The position numbers were made by a program, and so were the translations under genes. Below are positions 1 to 7,075 of a stretch of 8,193 bases of DNA, one piece after another. Under the pieces are notes generated by a model. It was not told the DNA's origin. It saw only the letters and a list, made by a program, of their open reading frames with translations, and did not search any database. Position 1 is the stretch's first letter, and every line of letters starts with the position of its first letter. Origin of the DNA: Candidatus Aminicenantota bacterium (GTDB lineage Bacteria > Acidobacteriota > Aminicenantia > Aminicenantales > UBA4085); NCBI GenBank assembly GCA_003154255.1, contig PMCY01000323.1, positions 10,070-18,262 on the forward strand, in the 5' to 3' direction.

Positions 1-3000
1 GACGCCGGCTGGTGCGGCAGCGGCGGCCCCTGGATCACCCCGGAGCTCTCCATGCAGCGGGTCGTCTGGACGGAAACGAAGGTCCAGGGCCCGGTCCATT
101 TCGCGGCCCCGCTCCCCCAGGCCGCCGCGGTCATGAATTACTATCGGGACATCGCCGTACTGGCGTTTCCAACGCCGGAAGGCCAGGCCCGCATCGCCGG
201 CTTCCGGGAAAAAGCCTCGGATATCCCCATGGACGTGAACCCGGCCGTGCCCGCGGCCTGGCTGCCCGAGCCCGCCGGCCAGGCGATAGCGCGCAGCCGT
301 CAGGTGAATCTCTCTGAACACATGGATTCGAACGGGCGCCTGGTTTGGGAGGTCCCGGCCGGATCGTGGACCATTCTGCGGCTGGGCCACACCACAACCG
401 GGAAGGACAATCACCCCGCTCCGGAATCCGGGCGCGGCCTGGAATGCGACAAGCTGAGCCGGACCGCCGTCGAGGCCCATTTCGAGGGGCTCATGGGCAA
501 GCTCATCTCCGATGTCGGCCCGCTGGCCGGAAAATCGCTGGTCTCCACGCACATCGATAGTTGGGAGATCGGCTCGCAGAACTGGACGCCCAAACTCAGC
601 CAGGAATTCCGGGATCGCCGCGGCTACGATCTTCTTCCCTTTCTGCCCGTGATCACCGGCCGCCTCGTCGACAGCCGTGAAATTTCCGAACGGTTTCTCT
701 GGGATTTGCGGCAGACCATCAACGAATTGCTGCTGGCCAATTACGCCGGATATATGCGGGAGCTGGCCAACCGGCGCGGCATCCGGCTCAGCATCGAGGC
801 CTATTCGAACTGCCCCACGGACGAGATGGCCTACGCCGGCCGGGCTGACGAGCCGATGGCCGAATTTTGGTCCTGGGAACGATATGGATCAGCCTGGACG
901 GTCACCGAGATGGCCTCGGCCGCGCACGTCTACGGTAAACCCATCGTAGGGGCCGAAGCCTTCACGGCCACCGACTCCGAACGCTGGCAGGGCCATCCGG
1001 CCAACATCAAGGACATCGGCGATTGGGCCTTCTGCGAAGGCATCAACCGCTTCGTCTTCCACCGCTACGCCCTGCAGCCCTGGCTCGACGTCAAGCCCGG
1101 CATGTCCATGGGGCCATGGGGGCTGCACTACGAACGGACCCAGACGTGGTGGGAGCAATCGTCCGCCTGGCACCGCTATCTGGCCCGCTGCCAGTATCTC
1201 CTGCGCCAGGGTCTTTTCGTCGCCGATATTTGTTATTTGGGGCCGGAAGGCTCGCCGCAGACATTGAACGCCCAGAAAGCGTTTCTTTCGAATACACCGG
1301 GACAGGAGAACATGCCGCGCGACCGGTCCGGCTATAATTTCGACACGTGCCCGCCCGAAGTGGTCCTCGAGCGGATGTCCGTGAAAAACGGCCGCCTCGT
1401 CCTTCCGGACGGCATGAGCTACGGGCTTCTGGTTTTGCCCTCCGTGGAGACCATGACGCCGCGGCTTCTGGCCAAAATCAAGGAATTGATCGAGGCCGGA
1501 GCGACGGTTGTCGGCTCGCGTCCCGTTCAATCGCCGGGCCTGGCCGGCCATCCGCAGAGCGACGCGGCCGTAAAAAATCTGGCCGCGGAGATCTGGGGTG
1601 CGGGCGAACCACCGGCCCAACTGACCGAACGCCGGCTCGGCCAAGGCCGGATCTTCTGGTCAAAAGCCTTTCAAAAGAAAATCGAGCCGGTCCGACCGGC
1701 TTCCCTGCCCCTGACAGCGGCCCAATGGATATGGTTTCCGGAGGGCGACCCGGCCGAGGCTGCCCCCCCCGGAGTGCGCTATTTCCGCCGATCGATCGTC
1801 GTCGATTCCGGATCACCGATCACTGCGGCCCAGATGGCGATGACCGCCGACAATGCCTTCACCTGCCGGATCAACGGTCAGGATATCGGATCGGGGGACG
1901 AGTGGAAAAAAGTCGCCATGATGGACGCGGCGAAGTTCCTCAAACCCGGGTCCAACCAGATCAGCATCGAAGCCCGCAACGGAGCGGCTACGCCCAGTCC
2001 GGCCGGATTGATCGGCGCTTTGACCATCTCCTATCGCGACGGACGGATAACGACGATGGCCACGGACAAAAGCTGGGAAGCGGCTGATACCGCCCAAGGT
2101 CCCTGGACCGCGGCCAAAGAGCTGGGCTCCCTGGGCATGGAGCCCTGGGGCAACATCAGCCCTGACGGCACCGATCCTGAGATCTATCCCCGCCAGGAAC
2201 GCGTCGCTGAGGTGCTGGAAAAAACGGGCCTCGCCCCAGACTTCAGCTTTCGGAGCTCAAGCGGAACGGCGAGTCTGCGTTACATCCATCGGACGATGGC
2301 CGGGACGGAGATCTATTTCTTGGCCAATAAGCTTCAGCAGCCGGAACAGGCCGTGTGCGATTTCAGGGTCCGGGGCAAGCGGCCGGAATTTTGGTATCCG
2401 GATACGGGACGCATCGAGAAGCCCGCGGCGTATGAATTGGACGGCGGACTTGTCCGCGTCCCGATCTCCTTCGATCCCTATGGCTCGGTCTTCGTTATTT
2501 TCGCGGAGGAAGCGGATTCCACCGCCGATCGGATCGTCTCCGCGGAACTCAACGGGAAGCCGATTCTTGGCATAGGCGGCAAAAACGGACGAGCAATGGT
2601 TCAGCCTCCGATCGATCTCCTGACCAGGCCCGAAGAGGGGTTCACGGCCGAAATCCGGGAGCCCGGATCTTATGCCCTCAAAACGGCCGACGGCAAAATC
2701 CATCAGGTTGAAGCGCCCCCAATCCCGCAAGCGTTAACGCTGGAAGGCCCATGGGAAGTCCATTTCGCGCCGGGCGGCGGGGCGCCGGATTCTCTATCGC
2801 TACAGACACTGAATTCGTGGAGCGATAACCCCGACCCGCGTATCAAGTATTATTCCGGCGCGGCCACATATATTAAAACCGTGCCGATTCCCGCGGCCCT
2901 GCTCGCCGCGAAGCATGGCCTGTGGCTCGATTTGGGCCGGGTGGAGGTCATGGCCGAGGTCCGCCTTAACGGCCAGGATTTGGGCATCCTGTGGAAGCCG

Positions 3001-3303
3001 CCTTATCGGGTAGATATCGGCGAAGCAGCCAAGGCCGGCGACAACACACTCGAGATCAAAGTCGTCAACCTCTGGATCAACCGCCAGATCGGCGACGAAT
3101 TCCTGCCCGAGGATAGCGAAAGGAACCCAGAAGGAACGCTGAAAGTCTGGCCCCCATGGCTGACGAACGGGGCGGCCAGTCCAACGGGACGAAAAACCTT
3201 CACCAGTTGGCGGCTCTGGCACAAGACCGATGCGCTTGTAGAATCAGGGCTGTTAGGGCCGGTGCGGATCGTTCCCACCCTTAAGCTCATCGTGTCGCGC
3301 TAG
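1..3303 (+). CDS. GH106-type alpha-L-rhamnosidase, 5'-truncated by window edge
   Basis: The frame is open from base 1 (1100 visible residues). The codons before the first ATG (position 52) already read the family-typical GWCGSGGPWITPELS, so the true start is upstream. Numbering from base 1, the catalytic barrel holds H184-x-D186-S-W188-E189, the block around E266, D283 and E288 (ADEPMAEFW), E319 in GAEAF, and H354 in VFHRY. From memory, GH106 enzymes are inverting and calcium-dependent, with a catalytic acid and base about 130 residues apart. E189 and E319 match that spacing, and E288 is a candidate calcium ligand. After the barrel come a Rossmann-like segment (about 472-545), a beta-sandwich starting near W576, and a C-terminal GH2-like sugar-binding sandwich (about 914-1075). 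In the structurally studied member the acid lies near residue 460, so about 270 residues, including any signal peptide, are probably missing. It likely releases terminal L-rhamnose from pectic or other plant glycans. The exact substrate cannot be read from the sequence. Confidence 0.92.
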   Translation, partial: DAGWCGSGGPWITPELSMQRVVWTETKVQGPVHFAAPLPQAAAVMNYYRDIAVLAFPTPEGQARIAGFREKASDIPMDVNPAVPAAWLPEPAGQAIARSRQVNLSEHMDSNGRLVWEVPAGSWTILRLGHTTTGKDNHPAPESGRGLECDKLSRTAVEAHFEGLMGKLISDVGPLAGKSLVSTHIDSWEIGSQNWTPKLSQEFRDRRGYDLLPFLPVITGRLVDSREISERFLWDLRQTINELLLANYAGYMRELANRRGIRLSIEAYSNCPTDEMAYAGRADEPMAEFWSWERYGSAWTVTEMASAAHVYGKPIVGAEAFTATDSERWQGHPANIKDIGDWAFCEGINRFVFHRYALQPWLDVKPGMSMGPWGLHYERTQTWWEQSSAWHRYLARCQYLLRQGLFVADICYLGPEGSPQTLNAQKAFLSNTPGQENMPRDRSGYNFDTCPPEVVLERMSVKNGRLVLPDGMSYGLLVLPSVETMTPRLLAKIKELIEAGATVVGSRPVQSPGLAGHPQSDAAVKNLAAEIWGAGEPPAQLTERRLGQGRIFWSKAFQKKIEPVRPASLPLTAAQWIWFPEGDPAEAAPPGVRYFRRSIVVDSGSPITAAQMAMTADNAFTCRINGQDIGSGDEWKKVAMMDAAKFLKPGSNQISIEARNGAATPSPAGLIGALTISYRDGRITTMATDKSWEAADTAQGPWTAAKELGSLGMEPWGNISPDGTDPEIYPRQERVAEVLEKTGLAPDFSFRSSSGTASLRYIHRTMAGTEIYFLANKLQQPEQAVCDFRVRGKRPEFWYPDTGRIEKPAAYELDGGLVRVPISFDPYGSVFVIFAEEADSTADRIVSAELNGKPILGIGGKNGRAMVQPPIDLLTRPEEGFTAEIREPGSYALKTADGKIHQVEAPPIPQALTLEGPWEVHFAPGGGAPDSLSLQTLNSWSDNPDPRIKYYSGAATYIKTVPIPAALLAAKHGLWLDLGRVEVMAEVRLNGQDLGILWKPPYRVDIGEAAKAGDNTLEIKVVNLWINRQIGDEFLPEDSERNPEGTLKVWPPWLTNGAASPTGRKTFTSWRLWHKTDALVESGLLGPVRIVPTLKLIVSR

Positions 3304-3458
3304 GGCCTCAAGAAAGACGCATCCGATAAGCGTTTAGTCCACTGCGACGGCGGGCAGAAGCGTGTTTGTTCCGCGACGAAGCTTTTGACTGAAATCAAAG
3401 ACGCCGCGGGCGGCCTCCGCTACGCTATCGTTGATCATCTTCTTATAAGGAGGCTCTC
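3304..3458. other. 155-bp spacer between rhamnosidase and PAS gene
   Basis: This spacer has no credible ORF. It contains a small imperfect inverted repeat around CTTTTGACTGAAATCAAAG and a GC-rich GCCG/CGGC stem, but neither is followed by a T-run, so I see no convincing intrinsic terminator for the rhamnosidase gene. I also found no well-spaced -35/-10 pair for the PAS gene. Read-through from the upstream gene or a non-canonical promoter are both possible. Confidence 0.5.
3447..3453 (+). promoter_or_regulatory. Strong Shine-Dalgarno of the PAS gene
   Basis: AAGGAGG ends five bases before the ATG at 3459. This near-ideal ribosome binding site fixes the start of the PAS protein and argues that it is a genuinely expressed gene. 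Confidence 0.85.
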
Positions 3459-3905
3459 ATGAACGAAAACATCGATAAGATCCGCCTCGAGAAAGACGAT
3501 GGGGCCATCAACTTGTCTCGCGGCCGTTTAACACCCGAGCAGATCGACCTCATGCTCAAGAGCTTGCCCTTCGACATCACCTTCGTCGACGAGAACGACC
3601 GCGTCCGCTACTACTCGGACACGGCCGAGCGCATCTTCCCCCGCAGCCCTGAGATCATCGGCCGGGCCGTCCAGAACTGCCATCCCCCGAAAAGCGTCCA
3701 TATCGTCAACGCCATCATTCAGGCGTTCAAGGACAAAACCAGGGACTCGGCCGATTTCTGGATCCAGCGGGGCGGGGCTTTTGTGCTGATCCGCTACTTT
3801 CCGGTCTATGATACCGCGGGCGCTTACAAGGGCGTCATCGAGGTATCGCAGGAAATCAGCAAGATTAGAGCCCTCGAAGGCGAGCACCGCCTGCTCGACT
3901 TATAA
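3459..3905 (+). CDS. Stand-alone PAS-domain protein (DUF438-type PAS)
   Basis: This is a 148-residue soluble protein with no signal peptide or membrane segment. After a charged N-terminal arm (1-30), one PAS fold covers about 33-140. It opens with LPFDITFVDENDRVRYYSD, continues with the block N73-C74-H75-P76-P77-K78-S79-V80-H81, and ends with a typical PAS strand (FPVYDTAGAYKGVIEVSQEIS) and an RALEGEHRLLDL tail. The same arrangement is familiar from the C-terminal PAS module of DUF438/hemerythrin-type proteins. Here no HHE, kinase, GGDEF or DNA-binding domain is attached. It is probably a ligand- or redox-sensing partner that acts through another protein, but ligand and partner are unknown. 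H75 and C74 are candidates for cofactor contact. It is encoded 155 bp downstream of the rhamnosidase gene on the same strand and converges with the sigma cassette, its stop lying 3 bp from the neighbour's stop. Confidence 0.85.
   Translation: MNENIDKIRLEKDDGAINLSRGRLTPEQIDLMLKSLPFDITFVDENDRVRYYSDTAERIFPRSPEIIGRAVQNCHPPKSVHIVNAIIQAFKDKTRDSADFWIQRGGAFVLIRYFPVYDTAGAYKGVIEVSQEISKIRALEGEHRLLDL
3881..3897. repeat. Perfect 6-bp hairpin at the convergent gene ends
   Basis: CGAGCA and TGCTCG form a perfect stem around a 5-base loop within the last codons of the PAS gene, just before its stop. The following bases (ACTTATAA) lack a real T-run, so this is at best a weak terminator. It is the only stem I see near the point where the two convergent transcripts meet. 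Confidence 0.35.
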
Positions 3906-3908
3906 AGC

Positions 3909-5234
3909 TCAACGGGTCCTGTCGCGCCAGGCCCAATCGTCGTCCTTGGGCATGACCAGCTGGGTGATGCTGTATGTTCCCCGACCGCCGTCGTCCTTCT
4001 CATTGGAGCCGAGACTATAAACGAGCAAACCGTTCTGATCGACTCGATATACGAACGGCTTTCCGGTGAACGGATCCAAAGGCTCCCGAGGCAATTCGCC
4101 CGGCACAAGATCGGCGATGGACGTCGGGAAGTGTTTTTCCCGAGCCCGATAGATCCGGGCCGCCAAGCCCATCCGAGCCGTCTCCATGAGAGCCTCGAGA
4201 GAAGCCTCTTTCAAACCGGTGGCCGAGATATTGGAAATGCCGTTTTCGGGAAGACGCCGATACCAAGGCAAGCTTTTCTGCCGGGAATCGAACGCGTGCA
4301 TGCCCGGCCTGCTTATATAATAGGGCTTCCCGGATAGCGCCGTGATCTCATCGTACGCGGGATATTGTTTCATGAATCCCGTCCGGACCAAGGGACGGAG
4401 CAGCCAAAGCACAAAGTGCCTGCTGGACGCGACCCCAAGCGAATCCAAGCGGCCGACCAGAACGTCTCTCCCGGTCTCGATCCACAGAATCCTCTCTCCT
4501 TTGTAAGATCCAGCCACGGCGAAACGCCAGGACTCGACATCCAATTCCTTGAGGACCGCCTTCAAATCATCAACTTCGACCGAACGATCGTCGATGATGC
4601 GATCGAGCACGAGGAGCAGGCTCCTGGCGTTGGAAATGGCAATGAGGGCATTGATGAGTTCTGGCTCCTGGAGAGTCAGCCGAATAAACCGGAACCCTTT
4701 GATCCATTCATCAAGGCCGCCGCGGATATCGCCGCCTTCGGCCTGAAAAAGGGCTTCGAAGCCGAGCATTCTGACAAGATGCAGGAATTTGATCTCATCA
4801 TTGACCTTGAGGTCATTGGATATGACGCGAGGGTCCACTTCCCGATAACACGGGCACTTGGCCGCTTCGAGAATCAGATCGATCGAGCGTCGATTCCGAG
4901 CGATCGCCTCACTAATCGTTAATCGCGATTTCTGATCGAGGGGCTTGGAATTGAACAGATTCGTCAACGCGGGGTTCAAATCCGTCGTTTTCCGGAGCCG
5001 CTCGTCGAATAAGGCCGCGGCGGCTTTCCAGAGAGGCTTGGCATTGTCCTGTCCGGGGCAGGCCGGGCCAAGGTCCGTGTAGCTCAATGGAACACCCTTG
5101 ACTTTCTCCGCGGCCAGGAATTTTTCAAGCTTCTTTCCGGTCGTATAATTAAGCGCCGCGCGCGCAACTAGGAGCAGCGCCACAAGGGCGGCCAGAATAA
5201 GACCGGTTCTACCGAGGATTTTTCTCACGGACAT
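3909..5234 (-). CDS. Membrane-anchored protein with pseudopilin-like C-terminal segment
   Basis: The 441-residue protein starts at the ATG at 5234, which has AAGGAG seven bases upstream. An in-frame ATG at 5267 would add 11 residues but has a poorer ribosome site. One membrane segment lies at about 10-24 (GLILAALVALLLVA), followed by a long presumably extracytoplasmic part. Visible landmarks are CPGQDNAKPLW (59-69), resembling the PDEENAA-type motif of uncharacterised planctomycete and acidobacterial proteins, a helical middle (about 145-235), and a C-terminal segment. That segment reads FPTSIADLVPGELP (369-382), PLDPFTGKP (385-393) and YSLGSNEKDDGG (406-417), which matches the tail of type II secretion GspG-like pseudopilins. 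The N-terminus lacks a pilin-like GFTLIE processing site, so it is not a pilin. It is the last gene of the sigma cassette, overlapping the preceding gene by 26 bp. Function is unknown; a sensory or envelope role tied to the sigma factor is inferred from position. Confidence 0.82.
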   Translation of the reverse strand: MSVRKILGRTGLILAALVALLLVARAALNYTTGKKLEKFLAAEKVKGVPLSYTDLGPACPGQDNAKPLWKAAAALFDERLRKTTDLNPALTNLFNSKPLDQKSRLTISEAIARNRRSIDLILEAAKCPCYREVDPRVISNDLKVNDEIKFLHLVRMLGFEALFQAEGGDIRGGLDEWIKGFRFIRLTLQEPELINALIAISNARSLLLVLDRIIDDRSVEVDDLKAVLKELDVESWRFAVAGSYKGERILWIETGRDVLVGRLDSLGVASSRHFVLWLLRPLVRTGFMKQYPAYDEITALSGKPYYISRPGMHAFDSRQKSLPWYRRLPENGISNISATGLKEASLEALMETARMGLAARIYRAREKHFPTSIADLVPGELPREPLDPFTGKPFVYRVDQNGLLVYSLGSNEKDDGGRGTYSITQLVMPKDDDWAWRDRTR

Positions 5235-5655
5235 CGGCGTTCTCCTTGTCTTCCATGACTGATTCATCCCAGTTCGTCCGTCCTTGCATCGAGACGGTCC
5301 GATCCTGCCGAAGCCGCGCCGATGGAGCGTACAGGGCGCGGGCTTGAGCGGCGCCTAAGATTTCCTCGAAGCCCGTTCGGTCTGCGTCGGTGACCGGAAA
5401 CGCTGCCGGACGCTCATTGAGAAGGACATCCAGCCGTCTGACCATCGTTCTCGAGAGGGCGGCATCGACGGCCAAGGACCCGATAACGAGCAACGCGCAG
5501 GCGGCCACCATTCCCCATTGGGCGGCGGTCAGAAACCGGCCTGCCGGCGGGATGGCTGTGGCCGCGGCCAGAATCTTTTGCCGCAGATGCAGCGGCGCAG
5601 GCCGGGGGACGAAGTCCTTCAACGCCTCCGGAAGGCCTCGATCATCCTCGTTCAT
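5209..5655 (-). CDS. Small single-pass membrane protein, candidate anti-sigma factor
   Basis: This is a 148-residue protein. Its ATG overlaps the sigma-factor stop in ATGA (5652-5655) and GGAGAGAAG lies just upstream, so the two are probably translationally coupled. Residues 1-40 are a short soluble arm containing PRPAPLHLRQKILAA (17-31), a style seen in small proteins next to ECF sigma factors. One membrane segment lies at about 47-63 (WGMVAACALLVIGSLAV). The remaining 80 or so residues are polar and end in a highly charged tail. There is no HxxxCxxC zinc finger (ZAS domain), so anti-sigma function is inferred from position and topology only. The N-terminal arm would be the sigma-binding part. 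It could instead be a sigma-dependent membrane protein without inhibitory activity. Confidence 0.8.
   Translation of the reverse strand: MNEDDRGLPEALKDFVPRPAPLHLRQKILAAATAIPPAGRFLTAAQWGMVAACALLVIGSLAVDAALSRTMVRRLDVLLNERPAAFPVTDADRTGFEEILGAAQARALYAPSARLRQDRTVSMQGRTNWDESVMEDKENADVREKNPR
5242..5247 (-). promoter_or_regulatory. Shine-Dalgarno deciding the start of the 441-residue protein
   Basis: On the minus strand AAGGAG sits seven bases before the ATG at 5234, inside the end of the preceding gene. It favours 5234 over the upstream in-frame ATG at 5267 and implies independent or coupled re-initiation within the overlap. Confidence 0.7.
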
Positions 5656-6131
5656 TTCTTCTCTCCGAAATAAGCGCGCAAACGGTCCATCCCATAGCGA
5701 TGGCGGCTAGCGGCCGTATGAGTGGAGACTCCGCAGGCCGATCCAATGGCCCTGAAGGTCAATCCTTCAAAATCTTTCAGAAGAATCACTTCCCGCTGCT
5801 CGGCCGACAAGGCAGCCAGCGCTTCGCCGAGGCGGATCTCGGAGGCCTCGTGGGGCCCCTGGAAAATCAGGGAAGCCAGATCCGGCCGGAAAGCGATTTC
5901 CTCATCCCGGCGGCGCAGCCGCTTTTTCCAGAACCGATTGGCTTCGTTATAGGCGCAGCGAAAAGCGAAGGCTTTCGGATCGCGGATGAACCGCCGGCGG
6001 CCGACATAGCGGGCCAGCCGGACGAACGTCTCCTGGAGGGCGTCCTCGGCGTCGTGCGCGGAGCCCAGCTTCAGGGTCAAATAGCGGTACAAGGCGTCTC
6101 CATAGGCATCATAGAGCTCATCCAACTGCAT
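5652..6131 (-). CDS. ECF (sigma-70 family) RNA polymerase sigma factor
   Basis: This is a 159-residue sigma factor with the usual two-domain ECF architecture. Region 2 covers about 3-70, with core-binding signature D27-A-E-D-A-L-Q-E-T-F-V-R-L39 and basic aromatic stretch FAFRCAYNEANRFWKKRLRRR. Region 4 covers about 102-157: LSAEQREVILLKDFEGLTF, then the helix-turn-helix IGSACGVSTHTAASRHRYGMDRLR. It would direct core polymerase to a small set of promoters in response to a signal. Start choice: the ATG at 6131 gives the normal ECF length. A GTG at 6149 is possible, and neither has a strong ribosome site. The open frame continues upstream to 6338, but that extension overlaps the neighbouring gene and has no sigma homology. 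The stop overlaps the next ATG in ATGA. The TAASRHRYGMDRLR helix resembles sigma factors I associate with Planctomycetes, Verrucomicrobia and Acidobacteria. Confidence 0.92.
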   Translation of the reverse strand: MQLDELYDAYGDALYRYLTLKLGSAHDAEDALQETFVRLARYVGRRRFIRDPKAFAFRCAYNEANRFWKKRLRRRDEEIAFRPDLASLIFQGPHEASEIRLGEALAALSAEQREVILLKDFEGLTFRAIGSACGVSTHTAASRHRYGMDRLRAYFGEKK

Positions 6132-6286
6132 CGTTTTCCGTTCGTTCACTTGAATAGACCGCCCCGCTTCGCTTTTTTGTCTAACCCCCTCGAAAATTCT
6201 TGGTCCTCGTTCAATACTCGCCGATCGAAACCGCGTCGCCGTAGAGTCCGATCGGAAAGAAAGGTGTTTATATAAACGAGTTATTC
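6132..6286. other. 155-bp spacer upstream of the sigma factor
   Basis: This non-coding gap lies between the PHP-like gene and the sigma factor, both read leftward. It should hold the sigma-cassette promoter unless the cassette is read through from the PHP-like gene. I see TTGAAC at 6209-6214 (minus strand) but no -10 element at standard spacing. Two related GATCGG-containing sites occur about 30 bp apart, one being the palindrome TCCGATCGGA at 6247-6256. No clear terminator follows the PHP-like gene. Confidence 0.45.
6266..6277. repeat. 12-bp perfect palindrome
   Basis: GTTTATATAAAC is its own reverse complement and lies about 10 bp beyond the stop of the PHP-like gene, in an otherwise GC-rich spacer. 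It could be a regulator binding site or an AT-rich promoter element. There is no direct evidence for either. Confidence 0.5.
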
Positions 6287-7075
6287 CTATCTCTGCTTCT
6301 TGACCGGAAGCCAGAAATCGTCCGCCGTCAGATGGCATTCCTTTATCATCTGCCGGGCATATTCCGCGCCGGTGAAATTCTCATCGGCATTATTCGTCCC
6401 GACCGTGAATTTGACGCCCGCGGCTTTGGCTCTTTTAATGAAGTCGGCGGAGGGAATCTTGTACCTGTTATTGATCTCGATAGCGATCTTCCTGTCTTTG
6501 GCCGCCTTGATGACCTTGTCCATTCGCTCCGGTGTCCAGAAATGGCCATACCGGTCAGCCATAGAAGCGGGAATGAAAGTCGAATTGACATAGACGTTGA
6601 TGGGTTCCGTATTGAGTATCTTCACCAGCGTTTTGACGAGGTTGTCCATGAACCGCTCTTCGTCATCGATCCACGTTTCTTCCTTGATCCAGATCCGATT
6701 CCTGCGGCCTTTTTCGTCCGTGAAGGTCATGGCGTCGGTGAAGACGTAATCGAATTTCCGTATCGATTCCTTCGAAAAGATATTCACCCACTCCCTGCCC
6801 TCGGCCTGCATCGCGATATAGAACTGGGGGTAGCCTTTGAAGACCTGAAGGGCGGCCTCGATCTGCGCATCGCTGTGTACGGGGAAACCCAGCCCGCAGT
6901 TCACGGCGATTCCGTAGGCGATGTGTTCCTTCTTCGATTTTATGGCCGCATCTTCTATGGTCAGCTTTCCCTTGAGATGCACATGCAGGTCCGTCAGCGG
7001 AAATTCGGTTTTATCTTGGCCGTTGGCGGCCATGAATACGGCCAGAAGAGACATGAGAGCGAGATTTCGTTTCAT
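6287..7075 (-). CDS. Secreted PHP-domain-like (putative metal-dependent hydrolase) protein
   Basis: This is a 262-residue protein. The ATG at 7075 is chosen because a signal peptide follows directly (basic KR, hydrophobic core about 4-16, small residues AANG near 16-19) and AAAGG lies eight bases upstream. An in-frame ATG at 7096 would add seven residues. The mature part opens with T28-D29-L30-H31-V32-H33, the metal-binding HxH motif of PHP/TIM-barrel hydrolases. Other landmarks are H51, E92 and D109/D114, a C-terminal barrel strand with E200-I-N-N-R and IPSADFIKRAKAAG, and then G226-T-N-N-A-D231. That last motif stands where PHP proteins usually carry G-S/T-D-A-H, so the final metal ligands differ. 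PHP proteins are typically phosphoesterases. With an export signal and altered ligands, the substrate here is unclear. It is divergent to the GH127-like gene and precedes the sigma cassette on the same strand. A divergent amidohydrolase-type TIM barrel is an alternative. Confidence 0.78.
   Translation of the reverse strand: MKRNLALMSLLAVFMAANGQDKTEFPLTDLHVHLKGKLTIEDAAIKSKKEHIAYGIAVNCGLGFPVHSDAQIEAALQVFKGYPQFYIAMQAEGREWVNIFSKESIRKFDYVFTDAMTFTDEKGRRNRIWIKEETWIDDEERFMDNLVKTLVKILNTEPINVYVNSTFIPASMADRYGHFWTPERMDKVIKAAKDRKIAIEINNRYKIPSADFIKRAKAAGVKFTVGTNNADENFTGAEYARQMIKECHLTADDFWLPVKKQR

Noticed and set aside
52..54. ATG at 52 as the start of the rhamnosidase
   Set aside because: In-frame codons 1-51 already encode family-conserved residues (GWCGSGGPWITP), so the gene begins left of the window.
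889..1644. 251-codon minus-strand open frame
   Set aside because: It lies wholly opposite the conserved GH106 catalytic region, has low-complexity Arg/Gly/Pro-rich composition, and shows no recognisable domain; a GC-rich shadow frame.
3881..3897. Hairpin as an intrinsic terminator
   Set aside because: The stem is perfect but short and not followed by a T-run on either strand, so it is listed only as a repeat.
4365..4922. 185-codon plus-strand open frame
   Set aside because: It is antisense to the 441-residue membrane protein and has no recognisable domain or ribosome site that I could support.
6171..6214. TTGAAC with TTAGAC as a sigma-gene promoter
   Set aside because: The hexamers are 24 bp apart, too far for a standard promoter, and no better -10 lies at 16-18 bp.
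5700..6275. 191-codon plus-strand open frame
   Set aside because: It is antisense to the sigma factor, whose region 2 and region 4 motifs are unambiguous.
6132..6338. N-terminal extension of the sigma factor to an ATG at 6338
   Set aside because: The extra 69 residues have no sigma homology and would overlap the PHP-like gene; the ATG at 6131 gives normal ECF length.
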